Assembly (NCBI RefSeq): GCF_001039355.2
Contig: NW_019773670.1
Coordinates: 445,707 to 509,706, forward strand
Source: Lingula anatina
Lineage: Eukaryota; Brachiopoda; Lingulata; Lingulida; Lingulidae
DNA length: 64,000 bases
Direction: 5' to 3'
Shown: piece after piece, positions 36,901 to 47,608 of the stretch
Layout: every line of letters starts with the position of its first letter
Position numbering within the stretch: position 1 is the stretch's first letter
Made by a program: the position numbers and the translations under genes
The notes under the pieces: model-generated
What the model was told of the DNA's origin: nothing
The model's database searches: none
What the model saw: only the letters and a program-made list of their open reading frames with translations

Positions 36901-37403
36901 TTTAGTAAAACCTCAATCCTAAAAGCTGATACAAGGTCACCAGACAGTCAATTATGTCATGTATTTAACAGTGCCAACAAAGATACTTTAGTGTCCCTCT
37001 CCAACTTTATAATCAAATCATTCAGGAAAAGAAGTGAAGTGGTTGCTCTGCTTGGTAACTCTTAGCATATCCCTTAAAATGTCAGTATATGGCCCCACTG
37101 TTGTGAGAAGTGACTCGGCAGTGGGACTGAACATGGCACAATATTTATATCTGTGTAACTTAATTATTTACTTATCTGTCTTATGTAATTGTCATTAATC
37201 GTAATTATCTGTGTCATCAAACTGGCTTTAAACAGCCATGTAAACAGCTATGTAACTGTGGTTTTAAGTTTAAACATATCCTTTTGTGTGACATGTTTAT
37301 AGTATGTTTATGGTAAATTTTTAATCACACCAAGGTTTATCTCATTGCTTAGATAGAATATTTTATGAGTAATTTTACTAGTACGTATGTTCATTATATA
37401 AAG

Positions 37404-37436
<33 letters not shown>

Positions 37437-39935
37437 TTCATTCACAAATGGCTAGGCAACATAATACCAACTAGAGAAATGGTAACGCACTATTTGTATT
37501 GTATTGTCATTAATATATCATATTGTACAAGGTCATGACAATCTATGTACCAGTACAGAAATAAATTGAATTGAATTGAATTGAATTATAATCGCATGTT
37601 GAGTAAAGTACTAATTAGCATATCCTTTTAGGGGTGTACACTTCATTATTCGGTATCAGATCTACTTGTCTGGGCATAGACAAACTTTGTGGTATGGTTT
37701 GTTTTCCGTTCACACCAAATGACACTAGTGTACCCACGTGTTATTTCAGCGATGCAGCAGCCGTCTACAAAGGCGCCCATTTCGGCGCTGGTTTGGGTGC
37801 AATATGGCTGGATGATTTACAGTGTAACGGGAACGAAAGCAGTTTGCTATATTGTCAGCATGCTGGCTGGGGACACGAGAATTGTGATCACACAGAAGAT
37901 GCTTCAGTCAGATGCTCTCTGGCAGGTAAACTATGAGAGTTTGTGCTGAATATCGGTTGATTCAGAAAGGAAGGAATCACTAGAAGCGACCGACTGTCAA
38001 TATATACAGGGTAGCCTCCAATAAATTATATGCGTAACTATCACATCGGGACATTTTATCATTTTATCATTATATTTAAACTTTTTATCAGGTCCCAAAA
38101 TCAACTGCGGTCCCGCAGTTGATTTTAAAATCTAGGTATTAAGCAACAGAGACCACATATGCGCTATACATCTACCATAACCAGAAGTTTCTCATTGACT
38201 TTAATGTTTTGTCGCCTTTCAGAAACAACAACCACAGCTGCGACTACCACATTGTCTGTAAACACGTCGTGGTGCCTTCCAAATGGTACTGTAAGGGCCA
38301 AACCCCACCCTACGAGTTGCCGTGAGTTTCTTTTCTGCTCACGGTCTGGCAATGTGGTTGTCACACCTTGCATAGCCGGGGACTTGTTTCATCCAGAACG
38401 AGGCATCTGTGTCAGAGAGGAGCACATGGCCCAACGGTGTTACTCGGATGGAAGACGAAAAACCGGTAAAAGTTGTATAAAGTAAAATAATCAATGCTTA
38501 TTATAATGAAATATATATACGTCATCCTTCTACTAGAAAGGTACAAATGTAAAAACATATTGATAATTTGGATGAAACAAAAACCTCATCGCAACTTTTT
38601 GCGATTTGCTTGGCCCTCAGTACTATACCGTACATGTACCGGTACAATTCTGGTGGTTTGCTTTACGCTACTTCCTGCTCGATTATTCCTAGGGTTTTCT
38701 AAATATGAAAATTGAAATTTTGTGTACAGCTTTATTATTGGTTTCATTATTTTCAGGTGTGCCAATCCAATGCCCTGACGGATGGGTTGAGTTCCAGGCT
38801 CGTTGCTATAAGTACTTTGATGCCGTAAGCAATTATGATCGTGCTTTGAATACGTGTGCGACGTTCAATGGGAGCCTTGTCAGTATACTTTCGCAAGATG
38901 AGCAGGGCTTCCTTGAATCTATGCTAAGGTAAGAGGTGGTAACCTTTTTTCCAGTACAGGTATTCGAAGCTTTTGACTACAATATGGATATGTAATAAGA
39001 TATGAACATTTTATTGGCTCTATGCCGGTGTAACAGGAATGGAAGTCCGAGGAATGGAGGTCCGGGCTCCCATATGATTAGTACAGGTTAGGGTTAGTTG
39101 GAGTATTGGGGTTAGTATATGGGACGAATAGCACCTGTACAAAGTAATGGGTGGCAGACTACGGTTCCTAGCGGACTTCCATTTCTGTTACACCGGCATA
39201 TAAAAAACATACAGATCGATACAGTCCGATGGGAGGAATAAGATAAGTGGACCATGCCAGCTATTTAGTTTCTGAAGTTTTTTATGCCGATCAAGTATTA
39301 TTGGTCTAATGAAGACAGTAGTATATCCACTTATTCAAATTAATTGGCCAAATCGAAATGTATCACTTTCATCACAACCGCACAAAGTGTTCTGCATTGC
39401 AATTATTACGGGCTATGGATTTTTTATTCACCTTTATTGTTTTACTGCAGCCGACAACAAGACCACAATGGGTAATATCTGTACTTAATATTTTTAAATA
39501 TTTAAGTTATTAAAATAACATTCTCTGATCTTTTTGCCCAAATGCTCCCATCCTTTTATATCGGATATATTCCACACAAATTGTTTATGAAACATTGGCA
39601 GCTTCAGGCCGTTTGCCAATGTACAAATTATATTTAACACCTCATTTGAAAAATATGTCATTTCATGTCATTGTTAACGTATACTCCGTGGAACTTACAG
39701 CAACTACACGGGTCCTCCAACGTTCATATACATTGGCCTGGATGATATCGCTGTGGACAGAGACTGGAGATGGACAGATGGCTCCGTTGTCCAGTACACC
39801 AACTGGGATGTCCGAAGTGGTCAGCCCACCAAACTTGACATTGGCGAAGACTGTGCTACCATAGCTCCCCATATCCTCTACCTGTGGTATGATAGACAGT
39901 GCACGCTGGAATACCCTTTCATATGTAAAATATAA
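21945..39935 (+). CDS. Type II membrane receptor: orphan domain, SRCR x6, MAM x4, ChtBD2, C-type lectin
   Basis: Thirty-two exons join in frame to 5679 nt (1892 residues). Exons: 21945-22286, 22832-23164, 23357-23555, 23808-24018, 24317-24489, 24699-24885, 25177-25355, 26007-26190, 26845-27023, 27361-27513, 28357-28619, 28803-28881, 29055-29090, 29318-29450, 30011-30186, 30393-30542, 30804-31060, 31343-31415, 31759-31924, 32308-32483, 32907-33086, 33371-33627, 33987-34065, 34309-34464, 34967-35220, 35538-35616, 35974-36151, 37750-37925, 38223-38465, 38757-38928, 39451-39471, 39701-39935. There is no signal peptide; a single TM (77-100) follows a basic stretch, so the C-terminus is outside. 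Domains: betaglycan/endoglin-like orphan domain 115-291; SRCR 292-419, 420-541, 542-662; MAM 663-827; SRCR 840-942; MAM 943-1102; SRCR 1103-1216; MAM 1217-1388, 1389-1551; SRCR 1552-1669; chitin-binding type 2 1670-1750; C-type lectin 1751-1892. Likely a surface recognition receptor; ligand unknown. The weakest splice calls are the acceptors at 26006 and 34308. Confidence 0.88.
22832..23555 (+). other. Exons 2-3 of the receptor: betaglycan/endoglin-like orphan domain
   Basis: These two exons encode residues 115-291. The order of conserved pieces matches one half of the TGF-beta co-receptor orphan domain: a GC before a YEIHVLGV strand, then [14 protein letters not shown], a LVY strand, and after the intron a helix-like stretch before [10 protein letters not shown] and WVLYFGE. 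In betaglycan (known family) the corresponding pieces are a (C)xxEVHVLNL strand, a LLNS..LVWHL strand and a YGAVTSFT motif. There are several cysteines. No other family I know fits. This call rests on motif order by eye, without a profile search. Confidence 0.6.
23808..27023 (+). other. SRCR domains 1-3 of the receptor (exons 4-9)
   Basis: Each SRCR domain is split over two exons at the conserved LGFG-type position with phase 2 (NVRLADS...[15 protein letters not shown]...[15 protein letters not shown]...VCQQLGFG). Two-exon coding and about six cysteines per domain fit group A SRCR. These three are diverged from domains 4-6: for example YYLCN replaces the usual GTICDD, and the GWGxHxCxHxEDxxVxC block is absent. 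Exon 4 has a tandem CAGCAG acceptor (NAGNAG), so its start may shift by one codon. Confidence 0.85.
26431..26760. mobile_element. Fold-back inverted-repeat element in the intron splitting SRCR3
   Basis: Two arms of about 117 bp (about 26431-26547 and 26641-26760) are reverse complements with few mismatches, separated by a loop of about 93 bp. Outer ends are TTATAAACAGGCCTACCCAA and its partner TTGGGTAGGCCTGATAAAT. The transcript would form a long hairpin. There is no ORF of its own. Confidence 0.85.
27361..28881 (+). other. MAM domain 1 of the receptor (exons 10-12)
   Basis: The three-exon pattern is CTFDRGMCG...GPSADHTTG, then GYYAFYESS...VSFWYHMHG..., then [19 protein letters not shown]. 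The same three-exon pattern and phases (1, 0, 1) recur for MAM 2 (30393-31415), MAM 3 (32907-34065) and MAM 4 (34309-35616), so the domains spread by exon-block duplication. In vertebrates MAM domains serve adhesion and oligomerisation. Confidence 0.9.
27688..28168. mobile_element. MITE-like element with imperfect inverted ends in receptor intron 10
   Basis: The left end carries TAGTGAGATTTCC and, further in, AAAAAGTTGGGAACCA. The right end carries TGGTTCCCAACTTTTACCCC and AAATCCCACTAGA, their reverse complements. The interior, about 350 bp, has no coding content. Confidence 0.65.
36385..37590 (+). mobile_element. 3' end of a non-LTR retrotransposon (LINE), degenerate, in receptor intron 27
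   Basis: About 36480-36830 reads as the C-terminal part of a LINE reverse-transcriptase ORF (FKQRQTDHF..., [13 protein letters not shown]). A shift of frame near 36820 then gives [20 protein letters not shown], the CxxC-H-C finger typical of such ends. The 3' part holds a (TTA)n run at 37407-37435 and ends in ATAAATTGAATTGAATTGAATTG repeats (37561-37588), a short-repeat tail common in CR1/L2-like LINEs. The frameshift and missing 5' part make it dead. It lies between the two exons of SRCR 6. Confidence 0.75.
38223..38465 (+). other. Chitin-binding type 2 (peritrophin-A/CBM14) exon of the receptor
   Basis: One exon encodes a Thr-rich linker ([15 protein letters not shown]) and a domain with six cysteines spaced as in CBM14: WCLPNGT, then [11 protein letters not shown], then [18 protein letters not shown], and a last Cys. 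The FHP..G.C element is characteristic. Known family role: chitin binding. It sits directly before the lectin domain at the outer end of the protein. Confidence 0.85.
38757..39935 (+). other. C-type lectin domain of the receptor (exons 30-32), including a 21-nt microexon
   Basis: [16 protein letters not shown], the [15 protein letters not shown] stretch, [16 protein letters not shown] and the terminal CTLEYPFIC are standard C-type lectin landmarks. The microexon 39451-39471 (consensus AG and GT on both sides) is needed to keep frame, giving SRQQDHNG before NYTG. The sugar-specificity tripeptide position (EPN or QPD) reads QPT, and the usual WND reads WYD, so Ca-dependent sugar binding is uncertain. 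Stop TAA at 39933-39935; an AATAAA at 40630 may be the poly(A) signal. Confidence 0.85.
39031..39204. mobile_element. Inverted-repeat element (family Y) in receptor intron 30
   Basis: It starts CCGGTGTAACAGGAATGGAAGTCC and ends with GGACTTCCATTTCTGTTACACCGG, inverted ends of about 24 bp. The interior has GGTTAGGGTTAG and CACCTGTACAAAGT, shared with the copy at 55650-55858. No coding content. Confidence 0.8.
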
Positions 39936-42539
39936 AGACTCGTGGCTGAGTTTTCAAATATGTACTAATGAAAATGGCGAAACAGGCCGCGTTTACATGC
40001 ACTATAGTTAGCATTTTTTATTGGGGTATTCAATTGAAAAATGAAACATGTCGACTTTTGGATGCCGCTTACTTTAGTAACTCCTGAGATTTGTGAAAGA
40101 TAATATTCATGTGAAGGATGCACCTAAGCATTTGCTTGTTTTGCAAGTAAATTCAAGCAAATGTTGTAGCACCGAAGCACAAAGCAATCCAGTGTTTTTT
40201 ATATGAATCTACTATATGTAATAGTTATTTTCCACTGTACCCCATGAAGTCTTATTAGATCTACAGTACAGAAAGGTCACTACAGTACAGAACGGTCACT
40301 TCTCGTTTTATATGTTTTTGTTTTGTTTTTTGGGTCTAAGTGTAATGTATACAGATACGCTGGTAAATTATGATGAAATATTTCCCATTTTCCAGAATGC
40401 ATTGAATGTTTTAGTACAGAAGTTGATACATTTAATGTTAATCGGACTACGATAATTGCATCGGTGATGGCAGTTGATGTAAAGCAGGGCGCAACGAGTT
40501 TAAAACGTACTCCGTTGTAAAATATGAGCAATGTACGCTTTTATATATGTATATATGCATTTATCAAGAAAGTGAAATACGTACTGCAAGTTTAACCATT
40601 ATGTAACCATGTGCCATATTAAAGATTGGAATAAAAATTAAATTTTCATTGTAAAATGTTTAGATAGATTTAAGAAACAAAAAGAGGCAGTAAAGTAAAA
40701 AACACATGCCAACATGCATTGTGGTGTTTGCAATGCAGATGTATGCTATGTAAAAGGACTTTGCTCACTTGTTTCGAACATTTAAATCCGAGTTACAGAA
40801 TATATATGCGAAAAAAGCAAGTTTGGAGAATGAATAAAATGTTTCAATTATTGTGTTTCTTTTATCAAGAGCTTATAAAATATGTGGGTATTACCTCCAA
40901 TATTTCTGTGACTCAGTCACCATCATCAGGGAGTAAATGACTAGGGTCATTTCATCTGGAATGAAAATCCAGCTCAATTGCCCCTAATCACTGGCCTTGT
41001 TTTGTACAACACAGTCATTTACTCCCTGATGATAGTGACTGACAGTCACAGAAATATTGGAGGTAATACCCACATATTTTATAAGCTCTTGATAAAAAGA
41101 AAAACAATAATTTAAATTGATACATACAGAGCTAATGAAACTGTTCTCTCGAATAAAATGTTATTTAATAACAATAACTTGGGCACAGTCAAACGTAACA
41201 GTTTACTCCAGAGAGCTTTTAATGCTATTTGGAATCTGAATAAATTAGTATGAAATAATGGGAAAAGCACGGCTTGTTTTCGTTTTGGTCAAATTACTGG
41301 GATAATAACAGGGAGTAATTCGCCAGACAACGAAAAAGTAAATTGCTTCAATAATTAAGGGATACAACACATATAATGGACGTTTTTGCATCGTACCGTG
41401 AATGTGTTTCTCCATTTGTCGTCTCTCGTTATCAGGCCGGTAATTTATCGACGATCACTAAAAGATTCCCCTTGTAAATTACATGTATTTAATTTTTTAT
41501 CTATGAATTTGCATGAATATGAATTTTAAGTTATTTACAGAGTTGAATGACCAAAAAGTGCCTCAAACCATTTCAGGTTTCTATCCCTTGATCATATGAA
41601 ACTATGTTAACTACTAAATTCATGTACATATATTTGGAGTGTATTCATTTGGGGTGCGTGTGTTGAAGAAAACTTTCAGTCTCAAATAAAGCTAATTCGA
41701 GTAGTGAAAAGCGTTCTATTTTGCAGTATTATGAACTTAAAGGTATTTTTTTAATTTTGAAAGCATATTCAGAAAATAACACCTAAAACTAATGCCACCT
41801 AGAAATTTCATTTAATATTATAATTAATTTTACTATCAGACCAGCCGTTTTCCTGAAGGTCAACCTACAATGTCACATAAGACTATATACCAAATATGTT
41901 CTGAGTAGATTTCGTAAAAAGATATAGCAAAAAAAAAAAGAAATATTAGAAATATATGCTACATGTAAATGCCAAAAATGAAAATTCAAAGGCATGTTAC
42001 TAAATGATACACAACGTAATAAGGCTCAAACCGAACAGCATTTCAAAATACTACTTGTCTATCTAAGATATCGAGGAACAATGTTACAGATCAGCGGGAT
42101 GAACCATTTGGCAGACAGCCAGACAGACATCACTTTCACCAAGTAAATGGCGACTCGGACAGACATCAGTTATTGCTACTGCACAACAATTAAGACAACC
42201 CATGTTAAGGTCATTTAAACGAGCGCACTTGTAAACGTCTAAATATGATAATTTTCTCTTGATACTTATCAGAGATACCGTTCGCATGAGGAAACACGAG
42301 TCATTTTCATAGATAATTGATGTTATCTAACCGTAAGGAGCGGCCTGCAATTTCTGGCATCTTGGTCAATCATCAAATATCACGATCTCTATAAATAAAG
42401 CTTTTTTACACTGTTTGGCACTCTATGTAGAGGACTTCTTAATCGTCGGAACTCAGGTTTCCGCAAAACAATCTTAGTTTTGTTATAGGTATTTTAGGTT
42501 TAACATATTTTACGCGTTTTTTTTTTTTTTTTTTTTTGG
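39936..42539. other. Intergenic region between receptor and first PLA2-like gene
   Basis: AT-rich, with no supportable gene. It contains the likely 3' UTR of the receptor, a fold-back repeat (40837-41117), and a poly-T run at 42517-42537 that runs into the assembly gap. Confidence 0.5.
40837..41117. mobile_element. Fold-back inverted-repeat element
   Basis: Arms of roughly 90 bp (about 40845-40935 and 41020-41117) are near-perfect reverse complements. They share TTATCAAGAGCTTATAAAAT, TGTGGGTATTACC and TCCAATATTTCTGTGACT. Within the loop, CAGGGAGTAAATGACT is repeated inverted as AGTCATTTACTCCCTG. No ORF. Confidence 0.85.
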
Positions 42540-42709
42540 NNNNNNNNNNNNNNNNNNNNNNNNNNNNNNNNNNNNNNNNNNNNNNNNNNNNNNNNNNNNN
42601 NNNNNNNNNNNNNNNNNNNNNNNNNNNNNNNNNNNNNNNNNNNNNNNNNNNNNNNNNNNNNNNNNNNNNNNNNNNNNNNNNNNNNNNNNNNNNNNNNNNN
42701 NNNNNNNNN
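42540..42709. other. Assembly gap (170 N)
   Basis: A run of N follows a homopolymer T stretch, about 190 bp upstream of the start codon of the first PLA2-like gene. Part of that gene's promoter may be missing. Confidence 1.
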
Positions 42710-42900
42710 TATATGATTTTCACAAATTTAATGCACGGGGAGAGTATACACGGTACTGTAAAAAGTTACTAATTCAGTGTATCCGCCATAAGTAAAAATG
42801 TACAGCTATTCAACGCAAACTATCAAATGTAAGTCAGGTGTGGTCATATTATATGCATATATTTTGGTTTTGTCCTCAAAAGGGAATTGCCTGCGTCGCC

Positions 42901-45900
42901 ATGAAGTGGTTTAGCTCCGTTGTCGTCATTGCCATTACAACTCTGGTAACTGCTCGGCCAGAAAAATTGAACAAGGACCATCCTGCTGCCTTTAAAGAAG
43001 GTAATCACTTTTTAATAGTATTTCAAAATACTTTTAAAAGTTGTTTGTGGTGTTCGTAATTACTATAGAGTAGCAAAGATAAACGTTTGCCATCCAGTTT
43101 ACAACAGTTTGATAATAAATTGACGTAATATAGTAAAAAGATATACCAGAGTTCAAAACAGTAATTTAAACATTAAATGGATATTGAACATGAGACTACG
43201 AACAGTACCTAATGTTTCAGCCCTACTGGCACATAGTCGTGCCAAACGTGACTTGTTCGTCTATGGAAACTGGTGCGGTGTCGGCATCACTGGAGTGGGG
43301 ACAGCTTGCACTTGTGAAGATACCGTAGCAGACTGCGAGTAAGTATTCCTATTTCCTATATAACATTTCAATTTTGTTAATGAGACCGTCGAGACAAATA
43401 ATCTGAAAGTATTCCTGCATATATGTTTGCCGAAAGATGTTTGATTTTAGCTTAGAATAACACGTTTTTGTTTTAAAAAATATTATATTGGTCCTCACAA
43501 ATTTGCAAAGACATTTCCAAAAGTTCGTCAAGGGTTCAAACAATGTTCCATACACTACTGTATATATAACCATATCAGATATTTGGTCAGTTTTATTTTT
43601 AATCAGTCATTAATCAGTATCTCCAACGCGCAAGAAGATCTAACGGTGTAACAACATACCGTTTGTTGATTCCTAAAGATATTAATTTGATCGAACTAAT
43701 ACTCCGATGCATAGTTAGACTGACAGTTAGGTTTTTATGCGATCTCGACATCGGTATATACAAGTAAATTATTAGTGAGAAAATCAAGTCAGTTATTGGT
43801 GAGAAGATCGACATTTAAAAATGCAGATTTAGTGAATCTAATTTACATGTGAGACACAGTTTGGCTATTCCAGCAGCCAGGTTTTAAGCAGTTGAAAACC
43901 TGGTTAAGGTTCAACGGTAACCATTAACCGTTAACGCACACACCCAAACAAAAAAGGTTAAAACGTATACCAACACCATTTATATGAAATAAGCTTGCCC
44001 TGTTAAAATGATGAAAAGTACTCGTAACGGACGCTGGAAACTGCGGTTACCGTGTAGTACCAGAGCGTGGCCTGCATGCTCTCCGTAGAGTCTTGAACAG
44101 GCTTGGCGAAAAAAAAAGCTTTATTGCTGCAAATTAACCTCTTTAGAGTTAATAAAGTATTTTACAGACACCTACACTATATAACATCTAGACTAAAGAT
44201 CCTGTCAGGGCTTTGTTTCTGATTTACAAAATAATCACTAAATGTTTATGATAACTGTTTCTTTGCAGCATATAGGAGTCTTAGTTTTTTTCATCGTAGA
44301 AAAGGGATAAACGTTCCACCTAAGGAAATGATGTATTAAATTATCGTTATAGCTCACATTTTAAGTTTAGATTAACATCTTTATCGGCCACGTTACCAGC
44401 ACGTCGTGACTGCCTGTAGAATTTCATGTCGGCGGTCACAATGTGTAGCCCCCGACCGTTTTTCAAGGGACCTCGTTCCTTCCACGACCACAGCAATCAT
44501 GGAGATTTGTTAACTTTCAAAAGCCTCAACCGTTTTTGTTTTGATTGCAGTAAGCTTTCTATACTGCTCCAAAGTGAAACTTAAATCAAAAGTTAGGTGA
44601 CCATCCAATCGTCACCTCACGGATTTGGGAGTTTGTTACGACACGTTTACACCTAAAACGTATTTATTTATTATTTATTTATTTATTTATTGTCTATCTG
44701 CTTTGATACAGTTCAGCTCTGGCCAGTTAATTGGCGGCGCTGTCTTAATGAATCTATAGTATCCCTTTTTCATGGTATGATATTTCGAAAATATATAAAT
44801 GATAAAGAAATCAAAATTTCTTTTAGGGCTGCCCTTGCACCCAAGGACTCACTGGACGCGGCTTGCTTAGAACACGACCTCTGTCTGTGTAACAAGTAAG
44901 TAAACCTCACGCCACCTTTAACATCTTGGGATCATAAAGGTCATAAAAAGGGCAGTGTAAATTTGCTAGCAAATATATTCGCCAGGTGTGCTTCTTCGCG
45001 TTGGAATTAAGAGATGTGTATTTAGGTGACTATAAGTATTTGTTATGTTTGATACATTCTTTTATTTGTTACAAGTAAAATCTTTGTTCTGTTAATCCGA
45101 AAACATGTGCAGTTCAAATATATGTTCCCACAAATAACATCCATTATACAGCATNGCCACGCTCTTTTGGATGAATGGGACAATATCCCACATAACAGAA
45201 TTGTTACCCATGTTGAAGGCTTGTCGCGCCGTCTACAGGAGATAATTGCAGTACGCGGTAGACGCACACGCTGTTAGGCACGTGATCTTTAACGAGCACA
45301 CCCTAATGCTAATTGTGTGTGAATTTGGTGACATTTGATGGCACCTTTTCAATTTTATAGACATTTCTTTACATCTGTAGAAGAAACAGTGAAACAGTCG
45401 ATTTGAGGGGGTACCTCTTATAAATTTTACTAAATGGTATAAAATATGTATATTTTCACCACTATTTTGTATTTTTTTTAACCATTAATCATGTTAGACA
45501 CGGTATCCTTGATAAAAAGCACTATTTCTAACAGTTCACAGCTGTGAGGCGTATCATTTGTAAATAAAAGTACATGGAAATGGGGGTGGGACAACCTTTT
45601 TGACCAATGCTGTAGCTGGAGAAGGATCTCGGCATGCTAATTGCGTTTTCTATCATTGTACAATATAGGCCACCAGGGGACTTACCCGAGCTGATCGCAT
45701 TATGTCAGTGCAATATGGAGATCTACAATGATGCCTCAGCCAATAACGTCTGCACGGAGTATAGCTGGTGGTGGAATTTCTTTGCCCGCAGTAGTTGCGA
45801 GTCCTACAGAGCTGGGTTAAAATCAGCATTTCTCTTTGCCCCGTGCTACTGCCAAACGTCGTCTTCGGTTGTGCTAGGTTTCCCACAGTGTCAATCACCA

Positions 45901-45903
45901 TAA
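42901..45903 (+). CDS. Secreted phospholipase A2-like protein 1
   Basis: Four exons (42901-43000, 43221-43338, 44827-44895, 45669-45903) encode 173 residues. There is an N-terminal signal peptide (MKWFSSVVVIAITTLVTA), then a dibasic-type AKRD site. The calcium-loop-like stretch is YGNWCGVGITGVG, and the active-site helix LDAACLEHDLC retains the His-Asp pair. The segment CQCNMEIYN matches where classical enzymes carry CxCD, so the second catalytic Asp reads Asn. The usual CC before xxHD is AC. The family normally hydrolyses the sn-2 ester of phospholipids; activity here is uncertain. Poly(A) signal candidate AATAAA at 46133. It shares exon plan with two minus-strand paralogues. Confidence 0.85.
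45158..45613 (+). mobile_element. Tc1/mariner relic in intron 3 of PLA2-like gene 1
   Basis: 45158-45277 reads as a transposase C-terminus: HALLDEWDNIPHNRIV, then LSRRLQEIIAVRGRRTRC and TAG. About 335 bp later comes GGGACAACCTTTTTGACCAATGCTGTA, whose reverse complement (TACAGCATTGGTCAAAAAGG) looks like a Tc1-type terminal repeat. The 5' part with the rest of the transposase is missing. A single N sits at 45155. Confidence 0.75.
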
Positions 45904-46520
45904 ATAGTAATGCGAGTCAAACGGATATTTTGAGAGCTAAATAGGTCGGACTGAAATAATAACGCCTCAATGTGCGGGTAAAGAATAATCATTTTGAATA
46001 TATATCAAGATAAGGCAATTTTTGCTGCACTTTCTACTCATCCATACCATTGTATGATAGCCATTTCTTCCGTAAAATATATAAAACATATGTTATTTTG
46101 ATCTAATTTTACTACTTTTACACTGTCGATGAAATAAATTCAATATCCATTTGACGCTTATTCTTTGTTGTTTATTTTTTCCTTTCTTGGATATGAATCA
46201 CGATTTTAAAAACATAACAACTACAGCTGAATGGAAGCATACACGTCGCAAAGAACTGGCATTAAAACCTGACATTAATCTCACCCACATGAGTGCATTA
46301 GCTTATTTTGGGGAATAAGCTCGCCTCTCAGCTGTGATTGGACAATTTAAGACATGCAACCTAAAATGAAATATACTGTGCATAATCTGTGACCAGTCAC
46401 TATTTTTGGGAACTACTGCCTTCAGCCACACAAGTATTAGGTTTCTCGTTGCTGTGCGCGTCACTTTTGGTCGGAAACGGTGTGTGGTCTTTGGTGCCAA
46501 GTCGATTGCAAGACCAGTGT

Positions 46521-46650
46521 GACAGGAATGGTACTCCACTATAGCTAGGAACCGCAGTCCTTCCCCCGTGGTCCTTTATGTACAGGCGAAATTCTTCTCG
46601 TATACTGACCCCACAACTCCATTCTTAGGGCTATCATTCCCGTCACACGG
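46521..46650. mobile_element. Inverted-repeat element (family Y)
   Basis: The start GTGTGACAGGAATGGTACTCC and the end ATCATTCCCGTCACACGG are inverted. It is a shorter relative of the copies at 39031 and 55650, with shared GTACAGGCGAA-like interior sequence. Confidence 0.65.
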
Positions 46651-46980
46651 ACAAAAACTTTCATATCGACCGACGGTTTATTTCGAAGTCAAATAAACTT
46701 CAGGAATTTCACGGCAACAATCGGCTGTTTGAAGATGGATTTCCCCCATATCTGCATGTCGCTGTACGTAAGTTGGCAAGATTCGTCGAAAAGTAAGCGA
46801 TTAAACTCAAGAACTTAATTTACTTTGTCTGCCAAAGCCAAATCCCGCGAAAACTCGATTTTAAGGTAAATCGCGACTTTGGGTTCATTCGGACGATTCC
46901 AACTAATATATCCTTTCCCATCTTATCTGATTGTCTGTTCGACTGTGCTATTTTGTTGGACTGTATTAAAATTATACTTA

Positions 46981-47208
46981 GGGTGCTTTCCCAGAGATTT
47001 AGATCGATCTACAGATTAAGATTTAGATCGACCTAACTCCCTGGGAGTTCACGCTAAATTGCAGTCAGCAGAGCGGACACCATAGTTAATTACCCCCTTA
47101 CAGCTTTTAGTAGGCGGGACAAACGCTTAAGACCGGCCAAGCTGACAGTAATCTAGTGAGACTCCCCACAGGGATAGATTGATCTAAAAATATATGGAAA
47201 TGGGGTGT
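46981..47208. mobile_element. MITE-like element (family X), copy 1
   Basis: A non-coding element of about 228 bp. Ends carry CCCAGAGATTTAGATCGATCTA and GATAGATTGATCTA...GGAAATGGGG. The centre reads TAATTACCCCCTTACAGCTTTTAGTAGGCGGGAC. Three other copies are in the window. Confidence 0.8.
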
Positions 47209-47608
47209 TAGATATTTTTTAAATGTGTTAACTAACATTGCCATTGTTAGAGAAATTAACTAAAATTTTATGATAAAGGGGTGTAAATGGAGAATACGCC
47301 AATTTTGTTTTTGTTTCACAGAAAGCAGTCGCTGTTTATTAGGAGATTAACATTAGGCAGTATACTCTTACAAAAAAGAATAACAATGAATCAGTAATAT
47401 TACGTAATTATATATTATGTCATTAAAGCAGTAAGCAATTATGATAATTTGAAAAAGACGACGTTTCACCCACATTAGTTAAATGTGTATAAAATCGTAC
47501 GAGGGCACAGCCTGAATATAACCTTATTATCCAAGGAAAGTAAGCGATGACCGTCTTCATCCCCATTGTTTTTGTCGTGCTCCTGTAAGTTAACAAACTA
47601 TTTGGTTT

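Larger units (their letters stand above)
45904..47608. other. Region between convergent PLA2-like genes 1 and 2
   Basis: No coding region is seen. It holds the 3' UTR of gene 1, two inverted-repeat elements (46521-46650 and 46981-47208) and, on the minus strand, a candidate AATAAA for gene 2 (TTTATT at 47335-47340). Confidence 0.5.

Noticed and set aside
36385-37065. Two adjacent + strand ORFs as a host gene
   Set aside because: The content matches the C-terminal end of a LINE reverse transcriptase ORF with a frameshift, within a receptor intron.
42439-42772. ORFs spanning the N run on both strands
   Set aside because: They consist mostly of unknown residues from the assembly gap.
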